From a virus: 40,825 nt of DNA. The notes under the pieces are model-generated. The model made no database searches and was not told the origin of the DNA. It saw nothing but the letters and a program-made list of their open reading frames with translations. Below are positions 20,702 to 29,000 of this stretch, piece after piece. Both the position numbers and the translations under genes were made by a program. The stretch is from the IMG/VR virus record IMGVR_UViG_3300044613_000975, positions 1 through 40,825 of that record. The stretch is one strand, 5' to 3'. Each line of letters begins with the position of its first letter. Position 1 is the stretch's first letter.

Positions 20702-21262
20702 ATGGCCGTTGCTTTCACTGCGTCTGGCACCCCCACTGTGGGCGGTGTGCAGACTTCCTATCCCCTCGTTCACGACGCCTTCCTGGAAGGTCAACTGGCC
20801 GATGCCCGCAACAAGGTGATTGACTCTTTCGTCAATGAAACCTCTGGCGTGGTGGCTTTCGGCAACCTGCTGGTTTGGAATAGTGGCAGCACTACTGCTG
20901 ATTCCGCTCGCACCATCTCCGGCACCACTGGCACTGTTGTTGGCCTGAACATTCTCACTTACGTTGACGAAACTGCCCGTGACGCCAATAGCCGCCCCGG
21001 CGCGAAAGATCGTCAACTGATGAACGTTTTGCGTCAAGGTGCTGCTGTGGTTTATGTCCATGGCGCCGTTGATCCTTCTACTCCTGTTCGTGTCATTCAC
21101 ACCGCTTCCGGTGTGCAGTATGCCGGTCAATTCTCGGCTTCTGCCGTTAGTGGCCGCACCGCCACTCTTTCTAATGCCGCCTACCTGTCCAAGACCACTG
21201 GCAGTGGACTGGCAGTGCTGGAACTGAATGGCCCCACTTTCACTCTCACCGCCAACACCTGA
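20702..21262 (+). CDS. Probable head decoration / cement protein (186 aa)
   Basis: AAGGAG at 20689-20694 gives a good ribosome binding site for ATG 20702. The product is rich in Gly, Ala, Thr and Val, with beta-strand character; QTSYPLVHDAFLEGQLADA and GNLLVWNSGS resemble cement proteins such as P22-like gp24-type structural proteins placed next to the capsid gene in many siphoviruses. Its position between protease/scaffold and capsid supports this. It should bind the outer capsid surface and stabilise it. The C-terminus is short and Thr-rich. Confidence 0.68.
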   Translation: MAVAFTASGTPTVGGVQTSYPLVHDAFLEGQLADARNKVIDSFVNETSGVVAFGNLLVWNSGSTTADSARTISGTTGTVVGLNILTYVDETARDANSRPGAKDRQLMNVLRQGAAVVYVHGAVDPSTPVRVIHTASGVQYAGQFSASAVSGRTATLSNAAYLSKTTGSGLAVLELNGPTFTLTANT

Positions 21263-21269
21263 GGTAACT

Positions 21270-22184
21270 ATGTCTGATTATCGTATGGACGAGGCGGGAC
21301 TGTTTCTTCAGCGCCAACTGGAGTACATTCGCCCGCAAGTGTTTGAGACGGCTTACGCCGACATCAAATACCCCACCCTTTTGCCTGTCACCAGTGAGGC
21401 TGGCCCCGGCGCCCAGCAGTTCACCTATCGGGTGATGGACAGCACCGGTAAGTTTGACTTCATTGCTGACAATGCTGATGACCTGCCGCGCTCTGACGTG
21501 AGCCAGGTCGAGAAGTCAATCTACTTCCGCTCCATCGGTGGTTCGTTTGGCTACACCGTCCAAGAACTGCGTGCCGCTCAAATGGCCAACGTGGCTCTTG
21601 AGTCGCGTCGTGCTGCAGCGGTTCGCCGGGCTTACGAAGAGAAAGTGGAAGACATCGCCATGTTTGGTGATGTTTCCACTAATCTCACTGGCTTCTTCAA
21701 CAACCCCACTGTGGATGTTGTGACTGCCGACAAGTGGTTTGACACCGCAAGTGTCACCACCACTGAAATGCTTGAACTGCTGAACTATGGTTCCACTGCC
21801 ATTGTGAATGGTTCAAACATGAAGGAGCAGCCTGACACCCTGCTGCTTCCTTGGGTTGACTATCAAAAGGTCTCCTCCACTCGCAACAGTGATTCCAGTG
21901 ATCTCACCGTCCTGGAATACTTCCTGCGCACCAACCCCTACATCCGCAACATTGAGCCCATCCTGCAACTGGACAACAGCAAGACCACGGGCAAGCTCAA
22001 CACCCGTCGGATGGTGTTCTACAAGCGGGACCCTGAAAAGCTCCAACTGCACATTCCGCAGCCCCTGGAACTGTTCCCGCCCCAGCAACGCAACCTGCAG
22101 TACATCGTTCCCGCCCATGCTCGCGTGGGTGGCGTAGCGATTTACTACTCCAAGAGCGTTGTCTACGTGCAGCGCAGCACCTGA
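21270..22184 (+). CDS. Major capsid protein (DUF2184 type, 304 aa)
   Basis: The product starts MSDYRMDEAGLFLQRQLEYI after GAGGT (21261-21265) at good spacing; codon use is that of a highly expressed gene (many GAC, AAC, CTG codons). Typical DUF2184 blocks are visible: YRVMDSTGKFDF near 52, DVSQVEKSIYFRSIGGSFGY near 75, then MFGDVSTNLTGFFNNP near 135, and YYSKSVVYVQ at the end. The HK97-like fold is expected. No N-terminal delta domain is present, which agrees with a separate scaffold in the DUF2213 gene. An in-frame ATG at 21228 lies inside the decoration gene and is not used. Confidence 0.87.
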   Translation: MSDYRMDEAGLFLQRQLEYIRPQVFETAYADIKYPTLLPVTSEAGPGAQQFTYRVMDSTGKFDFIADNADDLPRSDVSQVEKSIYFRSIGGSFGYTVQELRAAQMANVALESRRAAAVRRAYEEKVEDIAMFGDVSTNLTGFFNNPTVDVVTADKWFDTASVTTTEMLELLNYGSTAIVNGSNMKEQPDTLLLPWVDYQKVSSTRNSDSSDLTVLEYFLRTNPYIRNIEPILQLDNSKTTGKLNTRRMVFYKRDPEKLQLHIPQPLELFPPQQRNLQYIVPAHARVGGVAIYYSKSVVYVQRST

Positions 22185-22208
22185 TCCCTGCAAGGGGCGT
22201 TAAGCTAA

Positions 22209-22619
22209 TTGGTGACTGTTTCTCCCAAGCAAATGCTGATTGCCTATCGCCCCGAGCTTGAAAACCCCCCGCGAGAAGGTGGCTTTGGTGTCATCGTAGA
22301 TCAAGGGTTAGTACAACTGGCTCCTGGTCTCAATGCAGACGTACCTGAGCAAGCATGGCAGCAAGCCCGCAATAATGCAGAAGTTAAGCGACTGATGCGC
22401 ATTGGGGCAATCGAGGAAGTAGTAGAACAAGCAAACGTGCCTGAGGTCAGCGACAACGTGGAACTGCTTTCCAATTTGCCACTGACTGAAGCCCTGCGAA
22501 CCATTGAGCTAATCCATGATGCAGAACTGCTGCTGAACTGGAAAAAGCAAGAAGGTCGGGTGCGAGTGCGGAACGCAATCGTCCGTCGTCGTACTGCCAT
22601 CGCTGAAGGTCGTGCCTAA
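22209..22619 (+). CDS. Hypothetical head-region protein (136 aa)
   Basis: The position right after the capsid gene suggests a head completion or capsid accessory role; no family was recognised. The N-terminal 50 residues are Pro/Gly-rich (ELENPPREGGFGVIVDQG) and may bind along the capsid; the C-terminal half is two or three long helices ending in a basic RNAIVRRRTAIAEGRA tail. The start is TTG 22209 or GTG 22212, with AAGGGGC (22191-22197) as ribosome binding site; TTG has the better spacing. Its stop overlaps the next ATG (TAATG). Confidence 0.6.
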   Translation: MVTVSPKQMLIAYRPELENPPREGGFGVIVDQGLVQLAPGLNADVPEQAWQQARNNAEVKRLMRIGAIEEVVEQANVPEVSDNVELLSNLPLTEALRTIELIHDAELLLNWKKQEGRVRVRNAIVRRRTAIAEGRA

Positions 22620-22924
22620 TGGTCACTTACTCCGGGTTTTTGGATCGGTTTCCCGAGTTCATCCCCCATCCATCGGGGATTGTCCTCGGGGCTATTGCGG
22701 AAGCCTCGGCGGATGTTAGCGAAAGCGTGTTTGGCTCACAGTCAGATCGCGCCATCAAGCATCTTGCAGCCCACATCATTGCCTCGCAACTTGTCCAAAT
22801 GGGAGCGCAAATTGGTGCCACTGACGGCAAGGTCTATGGGAAAGGGCTAGAGGCAACGCAATATGGACAGGAGTATCTAAGGATGCTCAACAGTTGTTCT
22901 TCCACCATTGGTTTTGTTGTGTGA
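22619..22924 (+). CDS. Head-tail connector (DUF4054-like, 101 aa)
   Basis: The first residues FLDRFPEFIPHPSGIVLGAI and the following SDRAIKHLAAHIIASQL fit the small helical DUF4054 / gp6-type connectors that form a ring below the portal: the F..RFPEF opening and an A..L.AAH.. helix are characteristic. The position between capsid and tail genes agrees. ATG overlaps the upstream stop. The C-terminus (STIGFVV) is a short hydrophobic strand. Confidence 0.78.
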   Translation: MVTYSGFLDRFPEFIPHPSGIVLGAIAEASADVSESVFGSQSDRAIKHLAAHIIASQLVQMGAQIGATDGKVYGKGLEATQYGQEYLRMLNSCSSTIGFVV

Positions 22925-22928
22925 AGAG

Positions 22929-23315
22929 ATGAATGGACTATCGCCACTGGCAAACGCAACCCTTATCTGGGAAGTGGCTAGTGGCTACGCCCTAGATCCT
23001 TTCACTCAAAACTATCGCCCGGTTTCCAGTGGTGTGGTGTACTACGCCACCCTCAAGCAAAAGAACAATCCACGGTATGACTACCTTTTAGGTGCTGATC
23101 ATACTGCTGTGTATATGGAAGGGCGCTTGACTGGTCCATTGGCACTTTCGGGAGTTAGTGCTGGTGCTTCAGCCAAAGCAACAATCAATGGAAGGGAAGG
23201 ACGATTTGAACTACTGCCTAACGAACATCTTGTGGAACACTATTGGCAGTTTCTAGGACAACCAATCAGGGGAGTGTTTAGACTGATTGGTAAAGGAAGC
23301 GTCTTGAACGCTTAA
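22929..23315 (+). CDS. Probable head closure / neck protein (128 aa)
   Basis: ATG 22929 (MNGLSPLANATLIWEV) follows GAAGAG closely; a TTG further upstream would overlap the connector gene. The sequence is beta-rich with KQKNNPRYDYLLGADHTAVYMEG and ends in an SH3-like barrel pattern (IRGVFRLIGKGSVLNA). In siphoviruses the gene after the connector is often the head-closure (stopper) protein, an SH3-like barrel, so that assignment is favoured on context and fold. No direct family signature was found. Confidence 0.55.
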   Translation: MNGLSPLANATLIWEVASGYALDPFTQNYRPVSSGVVYYATLKQKNNPRYDYLLGADHTAVYMEGRLTGPLALSGVSAGASAKATINGREGRFELLPNEHLVEHYWQFLGQPIRGVFRLIGKGSVLNA

Positions 23316-23347
23316 CCATTTTCCCCCTCCTTTGTTTTTTTAAGACA

Positions 23348-23926
23348 ATGCTCTTCCATCCGACTGAACTGGTTAAGAGCCAAGACGTTATCCTGCGTGT
23401 TGGCTCCATCACCGGCACCGCCCGTCCTATCATCACTCAATCTGGCGCCACTTTCACGGTTAGCGGTGCTCCCACTCTCTATACGCTCCAGGCTGCTACT
23501 ACTGCCAGCATTGCTTTCAATGATGGCAATACCGAGTTTTATCTTCTCGGCGGCGGTGGCTTCTCCGACAGCGTGATTGTCACTGCTGGCTTGACTGTTT
23601 CCGTCACTTCCTATTTCCAAAAGGACGTTGATGGCACCACGTTCCTGCCGAATAGCTTTGATGAGGCATTCCAGATTGTTACCACTGCCCGGTACGACAA
23701 GAACGCTGAAGTCTACTTTGAAATCAACAAAGAGCTTGGCGCTTCTGGCACTACGTTCTACTACGACCGAGTGGCTGGCGTGTCGCGGGTGATGAACTAC
23801 AACGAAAGCTATCCTGCAGACAACCTTGTCGAAGTCACCTTTGACCTTGTGAGCCGCAGCCGCTACGGCATTCACCAGTCTGCGACCAGCAGTGGCAGCA
23901 TCATTCCGATCGCTCCCAACTCCTGA
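23348..23926 (+). CDS. Probable major tail tube protein (192 aa)
   Basis: The protein is beta-rich, Thr/Ser/Gly-rich and has the composition of an abundant structural protein, with a codon use like the capsid gene. ILRVGSITGTARPIITQSG and the later FDEAFQIVTTARYDKNAEVYFEIN could make the two sheets of the tube fold. A strong terminator follows 27 bases after its stop, common after abundant tail tube genes, which must be made in great excess over downstream genes. It precedes the tail chaperones by two genes. No ribosome binding site is obvious. Confidence 0.66.
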   Translation: MLFHPTELVKSQDVILRVGSITGTARPIITQSGATFTVSGAPTLYTLQAATTASIAFNDGNTEFYLLGGGGFSDSVIVTAGLTVSVTSYFQKDVDGTTFLPNSFDEAFQIVTTARYDKNAEVYFEINKELGASGTTFYYDRVAGVSRVMNYNESYPADNLVEVTFDLVSRSRYGIHQSATSSGSIIPIAPNS

Positions 23927-23952
23927 TAGTCCTTTCCATCGTTCCTTTGTTA

Positions 23953-23977
23953 GCCTCCCCATAGCGGGAGGCTTTTT
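23953..23977 (+). terminator. Intrinsic terminator after tail tube gene
   Basis: GCCTCCC (23953-23959) pairs perfectly with GGGAGGC (23966-23972), six-base loop, then five T residues. The 3' arm contains GGAGG, the only ribosome binding site for the TTG start at 23981. Confidence 0.85.
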
Positions 23978-23980
23978 ATT

Positions 23981-24388
23981 TTGACCAATCTTGAACTACG
24001 GCAAAAGCTAGAGGCAGTGTTAAGTTGTCCACCTAACCTCATTGGCACTTACACGCTGCCCAATGGCCAAGCAATTCCGGCTATCTACATGACAGGAACG
24101 CAAGGTGTACCGGCAGACTGGAAAGTGCAGGGCCTTGAAGTGACAATGGAGGAAATGCCAAGGCGATCACCAATGGCGGGAGTGGGAATCGTCGTCAGCC
24201 GTATGGCATGGGTGGTGATGCTAGTGAACTACAATGGCGGCACCAATGCGTTGGATCAGGCAGTGAGCAGGCTAGAGCGAGTGTTTCCCGATGCCACTTT
24301 CTCTCCATCGCCCGAAACGGACATTGCATATGGTCAGTATCGAATTGTCATCCCTGATGTGCAAGTGAGACCAGTGCTGCGGCCATGA
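23981..24388 (+). CDS. Probable tail terminator / completion protein (135 aa)
   Basis: TTG 23981 starts TNLELRQKLEAVLSCPPNLIG; GGAGG at 23967-23971 (inside the terminator stem) lies nine bases before it. The pattern of an N-terminal helix, a mixed sheet (MAWVVMLVNYNGGTNALDQA) with LERVFPDATF and a closing strand is that of small tail-terminator proteins (gpU type), which cap the tail tube. Context between tube and chaperones fits. The unusual start and sequestered ribosome binding site suggest low, regulated expression. Confidence 0.55.
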   Translation: MTNLELRQKLEAVLSCPPNLIGTYTLPNGQAIPAIYMTGTQGVPADWKVQGLEVTMEEMPRRSPMAGVGIVVSRMAWVVMLVNYNGGTNALDQAVSRLERVFPDATFSPSPETDIAYGQYRIVIPDVQVRPVLRP

Positions 24389-24606
24389 AAATGCTGTCAA
24401 GCGATTGCGGTAGCGCATGGCTTTTCAATGTAAAGAGAGAAGAGGATCAGCTAGTTGCTGGCCTTGCCTGCTTCGTCAGCAATTCTCCGGAGCAAGTCAT
24501 TGTGCAATGGAGAGGCGAAAGGCTAATCCTTGGACTTCCCCATCGTGCCGTGTCTAATCCCATGCCGTGTCGTGTGCTGAATGCTAGACTTGCGCTGCTT
24601 AATTGA
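24385..24606 (+). CDS. Hypothetical tail-region protein (73 aa)
   Basis: ATGA overlap with the preceding gene. The small protein MKMLSSDCGSAWLFNVKREE appears to be a single beta sheet, with EQVIVQWRGERLILGLP in its middle. It is probably an accessory of tail assembly by position only. No family was recognised. Confidence 0.55.
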   Translation: MKMLSSDCGSAWLFNVKREEDQLVAGLACFVSNSPEQVIVQWRGERLILGLPHRAVSNPMPCRVLNARLALLN

Positions 24607-24611
24607 TTTTC

Positions 24612-25133
24612 ATGAGCCAATACAGCGAGTTTTTCTTGATTGGCAGCCCAAAGTATGCTGCCATTGCTGCTGCTTTGCGGCTTCGCAGTTACGGCAGTTG
24701 GCTGACTGAGGAACTGTGGCTGCGTGATGCGCAGACCAAAAAGCGGGCTGGGTTTTCAATGAAGGCCATTCGTTTGGCGCGACGCATTGCGGCACAGAAA
24801 GGCATTAGCGAGGACGATGCGTTTGACCTCCTTCAGTCTGATGGCCCCGAAAGGCAAGAGGTGCTGGGGGACTTTGCAGAAGAAGCGGCAGCGTTGTTTG
24901 CTCTCCTTCCATCGCCTCAAGAGCAATTTGAGGAACTGGTGACAAAGTTCTTCCAGAATCGCGGGGAGGTGAAAAAGGGCACGGAATGGACCTCTACGCC
25001 CGACTGGAGCCGGGAGGACACTGGCAAGCTCACCAAGACCATGCTCGATGCCGTAGAGGCTTTCATGGCCCAGGAGGAGGGCTCTAGCAATACTGAGACC
25101 GAAGAGGACGACGCCCCAAAGGAACAAGGCTAG
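24612..25133 (+). CDS. Tail assembly chaperone, short form (gpG-like, 173 aa)
   Basis: Position before the tape measure gene and the frameshift architecture identify it. The product starts MSQYSEFFLIGSPKY and is mostly helical, with an acidic disordered C-terminus (SSNTETEEDDAPKEQG). C CCA AAG at 25115-25121 in the right phase precedes the stop by three codons, and the -1 frame stays open to 25537. As in lambda G and G-T, the short form should coat the tape measure and the long form recruit tail tube subunits. TTG 24603 is a possible earlier start; ATG 24612 is preferred. Confidence 0.8.
   Translation: MSQYSEFFLIGSPKYAAIAAALRLRSYGSWLTEELWLRDAQTKKRAGFSMKAIRLARRIAAQKGISEDDAFDLLQSDGPERQEVLGDFAEEAAALFALLPSPQEQFEELVTKFFQNRGEVKKGTEWTSTPDWSREDTGKLTKTMLDAVEAFMAQEEGSSNTETEEDDAPKEQG
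25115..25121 (+). promoter_or_regulatory. -1 ribosomal frameshift site C CCA AAG (tail chaperone)
   Basis: Zero-frame codons GCC CCA AAG GAA CAA GGC TAG show the heptamer in X XXY YYZ phase. AGAGGA (25103-25108) ends six bases upstream. A 7-bp stem (25164-25170/25179-25185) lies downstream but is rather distant. Confidence 0.78.
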
Positions 25134-25537
25134 AGCGGCTAGAAAGATACACTGAAGCCACGTTAGCCCAGTCCACGGATTGGGCTGCGTTGTATTGCCG
25201 CATTCAGGCACTTGCCATTGCCGATCCCATGTTTCATGCGGAGCGGTTTGGGAAGGTGCCAATCAAGTTGTTGCAAGCCATGCTGGAGCAGGCCAGCACA
25301 GAGCAGCAACGCCTAATTAACGCCCACAGCATGAGCACGGCCAAGCTCGCCGTAACAGTTGTTCGGGCACTAGGCGGGAAAACGGCACAAGCTAAAGTGG
25401 ATGACTTCTTGCCATTTGAGCAAGCTAAGCCTAATGCCATCAGTAGCGAAACCAAGGAGGCCCTGCAATGGGCGCTGAAAACTCATAGGCTTCCCCCTGT
25501 TATCGTGGGACTAATTGGGGCGGAACTAGCACGCTAA
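25121..25537 (+). CDS. Tail assembly chaperone, frameshift extension (gpT-like)
   Basis: Reading in the -1 frame after the slip adds 138 residues to give a product of about 308 aa. The first part (RLERYTEATLAQSTDWAALY) runs directly on from the slip site, then IADPMFHAERFGKVPIK and a helical C-terminus ending VGLIGAELAR. A TTG at 25190 could start a shorter protein but would lose the first 23 residues. Its stop overlaps the next gene (TAATG). Confidence 0.76.
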   Translation, partial: GTRLERLERYTEATLAQSTDWAALYCRIQALAIADPMFHAERFGKVPIKLLQAMLEQASTEQQRLINAHSMSTAKLAVTVVRALGGKTAQAKVDDFLPFEQAKPNAISSETKEALQWALKTHRLPPVIVGLIGAELAR

Positions 25538-26043
25538 TGGCACGCAATAATTACGACTCCATGCGCATGATCGCTAAGACCATTTCACTACCGAGTGAAG
25601 TGTTCAAAGAGCTTATGGATAGGGTATCAGTGGAGTTTCAAGGGGCATTTGAGCTTGACTATTCTTATGATCGCCCAGAAGGGATTAGCGTGATCCGAGA
25701 GAATGGAGTGCCAAAGATTGTTAGGGGCAGCACGGGAACGTTAAGGGAAAATGGCGACCACTTGTCAGAAGAAGGCGATTTGCCTTATGCTCCACGCGAC
25801 ATTGTGGACTTGGGCGCATTGCAAGATAGCCAACAGCGCATCGACATGCCCAATGCGACGCTGTTTCGATGGACAGGCAATGGAGAAAGAGACTATGCCT
25901 TGTTTGTGCATGATGGCTATACGCCAAAGCTACTGGGCAGAGATTGCAGGCCAGTGCCAGGAAGGCCGTGGACTTTGCCAGTGCTGCTTAGAATGAGAAC
26001 AACGATTGCCGAAACCAAAAAGCGGCGACTTAGAGGAGGCTGA
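25537..26043 (+). CDS. Hypothetical tail protein, HK97 gp10-like ending (168 aa)
   Basis: ATG 25537 overlaps the chaperone stop. The N-terminal half is helical (LPSEVFKELMDRVSVEFQG) with acidic residues; the end carries YALFVHDGYTPK followed by PVPGRPWTLPVLL. The H.GY ... (P)..RPW pattern resembles HK97 gp10-type neck/tail-completion proteins, although those usually lie before the tube gene, not directly before the tape measure. Either gene order is changed or this is another tail factor. It is only two bases from the tape measure start. Confidence 0.55.
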   Translation: MARNNYDSMRMIAKTISLPSEVFKELMDRVSVEFQGAFELDYSYDRPEGISVIRENGVPKIVRGSTGTLRENGDHLSEEGDLPYAPRDIVDLGALQDSQQRIDMPNATLFRWTGNGERDYALFVHDGYTPKLLGRDCRPVPGRPWTLPVLLRMRTTIAETKKRRLRGG

Positions 26044-26045
26044 TT

Positions 26046-29000
26046 GTGCCTAACGCGGGATACGAAGTTTTATTCACTACCAATGCCCAAAAGGTAGAGC
26101 GGGAGATTAAAAGCCTGCATCGGCAAGTTGGAATGCCGATCGTTCCGAAGGTAGAGCGGGAGATTAAAAGCCTGCATCGGCAAGTTGGAATGCCGATCAT
26201 TCCGACTGTTGACCTTTCGGAACTCAAGGCGCTCAATGCTGAGCTTGATCTAAAGCAACGTCACCTTCGCCAGACCATTGCGTATTTCAAGCAGAACCAG
26301 ATCAAAGCGAGCATGGATTTGTCCATGCCTGCTCTTACGCCAGCGGCACTACAGAAAGCGCTGCCGTCTGCTGAAATCAAGAAAGTCGCTCAGCAACAAG
26401 CCAAGCAACTTCAGGACGCCTTTCGATCTGTTGGTGGGCAATCAGCAGTTATTGATGTTGAAATTAAAGACTTAAGCCCTGCGAGTATTGAGGTTGTCAG
26501 GAAAAGGCTCGTCCAGTTAACTCAGCTTACAAAGCGGCGGAGGACAGAGCTTGAGCAAATGGCCGCTGTTGCGCAAGAAAAAGGGATTGCCCTTCCAAGT
26601 TTGCAAGGTGTTGCAAAGCCAACAATTAAGCAATTCCAACAAGCCTTGACGCAAGGCTTCCAGGAAGCGGGAGATGATGCGCTTATTGGTTTTGTCAATA
26701 GCTTGGCTGCGGGGAATACAAAGGCGGGAAAGGCAGCGGCAGGTCTTGGCGCGGCAGTGCTGCGAGAGCTTAAACAAGTTCTCAGGATTCAATCACCGTC
26801 AAAAGAGACAGAAGAGGATGGGCGGAATGTCGTTGACGGACTGACCCTGGGTATCAGCAGGCAGGCCGACAAAGCAGTTCAAGCGGCCCGTAACTTAGCC
26901 AAAGAAGTGGCTGCGGCTATGGACCCAGCCAACATCCCGCAAGGCCCTCGGCGGCAGGCTGCTGCCGCAGCAATGCGCACACCGGACCTCTCTGGTTCGT
27001 GGTTCTCTCAACCTGCACCGCCGCGTCAGATCGCTGATCCATGGGCCGATGCTCCGCTTTCGAGAAGAGAGCGTGAAGCTCAAATGCGAGCACAATTAAA
27101 GGCTATTGGGATTGTGCATCTTGAGCAGAAAGCTCTTGATGACCTTGCTGCTTCCTACAATCGCGTAACCAATGCTAAGGCCAATACTGCTACGGCGGGT
27201 AATCAAGGAATTGCAGGGTTATTGCCTGCTGCTGGGCAATCTTCTGCGTCTCGGATGATTTCTGACGGCCTAGCTGGAACTTTCTTGCGGGCGCCAGACA
27301 TTTCCAAGCTCAAGGCAGACGCCAAAAAGATTGAGGGAAGTAATCGCTCTTTACTTGAGTTAGGTGATCGTCTTGCCGCGACCACCATGCGGCCTGGATA
27401 TTACCGTCGCGCCATTCGTCGGGTTGGCATTGAGAACTTGCCAGTTGACATTGTAGGGGCAGCGAATGAGCGATCCGAAAAGCCCGTAGAAGCGATGGTG
27501 AGGCGAATCATTGGCCAAAAGGGCGAATTGGAACGAGCGCTGGATCAAGCGTTTAAGTCGCCAGGGAAGGCGATTGCCAATAATGGGGCAAAGGCTGGAA
27601 AGGACTTTGCAGAAAAGCTTGCCGATGGTATTAACAGTGGTGTTGCCAATGTCGTAGCGGCGGCAAGGAGACTTTCTGGCCGACTGAACACCGCAGCGGG
27701 GGGAAGTGGTGCTGGTGGTACTGGTGGTGGAACGGGCGGGCGCGGGGGAGGCGGCGGAGGGCAAGGCCCGCAAGGTCCAGGCGACAGCGATTTACCCTTC
27801 CTCCCTGGGCGCAGACTGGGCGATGTGAGAGTGAGTGGCCGCAGGATTAAAGGCTTGTATAGCGAGCTACAGCAAATAGATCGACTAATTAACAAGACTC
27901 CCATTACAGACGATCTTTTCTCTAGGCTACAAGCTCGTGCCGGTGTTACCCAAGGCCAGATTGAGCGTGCTCAAAACATTGGGCAAGTGCAGCGACTGCG
28001 AACAAGCTCTGAGTTCTTTGAGGAAGGTTCGCTTATTCGTGTTAATAAGGCACTTCAAGCCTTGCAGATTGAGGCGTCTGAAATCAAGCCGAACACGAAA
28101 GAATGGAATGAATATCAAAAACAAATTGCCGCATTGGGTCGTCACCTAGAAAAGACTGGAGAATCCGCACGACTTATCTCGCTGAATGAGCTTAGCAAGT
28201 CAGTTCCCCAAGCTTCTCTTACTGCATTAAGCAGCAAGCTAGAGGCATTACGGCTTCAAGTGAAAGACTTAGAACCCAATACTGAACCTTGGCGAAGAAT
28301 ACAAAATCAAATCAATCAGACCACGCTGGCCTTGGAAAGGGCGAATAGAGCGGAACAGCGAAGCATGTTGATGGCGCGAGAGCAATCCGCCCCCGAAGGT
28401 TCAGTGGCGCAACTGCAAGCAAGAATTGCAAGGCGTCAAATGGTCTTGGAACGTCTCTCTCCAGACACGGCCAAGTATTCTGGCTTCTCCCGAAAAATCC
28501 AACAGGATGAATTGCGCGTAGAACGCATCACCCGCAAGCCTCTCACGATGGGAGAGAGGAGCGGCGCTGCGGCTGGCGCGGTACTGTACGGTGGTGGCCT
28601 TGCCGGAAGCCCGCTGAGCGCTGTTGGCGGTCTTGCTGGCGGTCTTGCTGGCGGCATTCCCGGTTCATTTACTGGTGCCGCTATTGGCCAAACGGCTGAT
28701 CAACTTGTCGCCGCTGCCAGTGCCTCTGCCACCTACGCGGCTTCGTTGTCTCGCCTTAGGATTGCTCTTGCTGGCGTCAGTGGTAGTTTGGAAAACTACC
28801 AAGCCAACCTCAAGGCTATCAATAGCATCAGCAATACGTTTGGCATGAGCCTTGACAAGGTGATTCAGCCTTATACCAAACTGCAAGCCTCTGTGTTGGC
28901 GGCAGGCTATAGCGCACAAACTACAAAAGAAATCTTTGAAGGCGTTACTGCCGCCTCCATTGCAACTGGCGGTAGTGCAGAAGACCTTGAAGGCTCCATG

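Noticed and set aside
19640-21130. Long minus-strand open frame (496 codons) opposite the protease/scaffold and decoration genes
   Set aside because: It is the antisense of well-supported structural genes with biased codon use; the translated product is His/Ser/Gly-rich low-quality sequence with no family signature.
24647-24653. Another in-phase C CCA AAG near codon 13 of the tail-chaperone gene
   Set aside because: A -1 slip here would meet a stop about 20 codons on, in TGCC...GACTGA context, and there is no purine-rich element placed upstream. It shows that the heptamer alone is not sufficient evidence, so the two accepted sites rest on reading-frame context.
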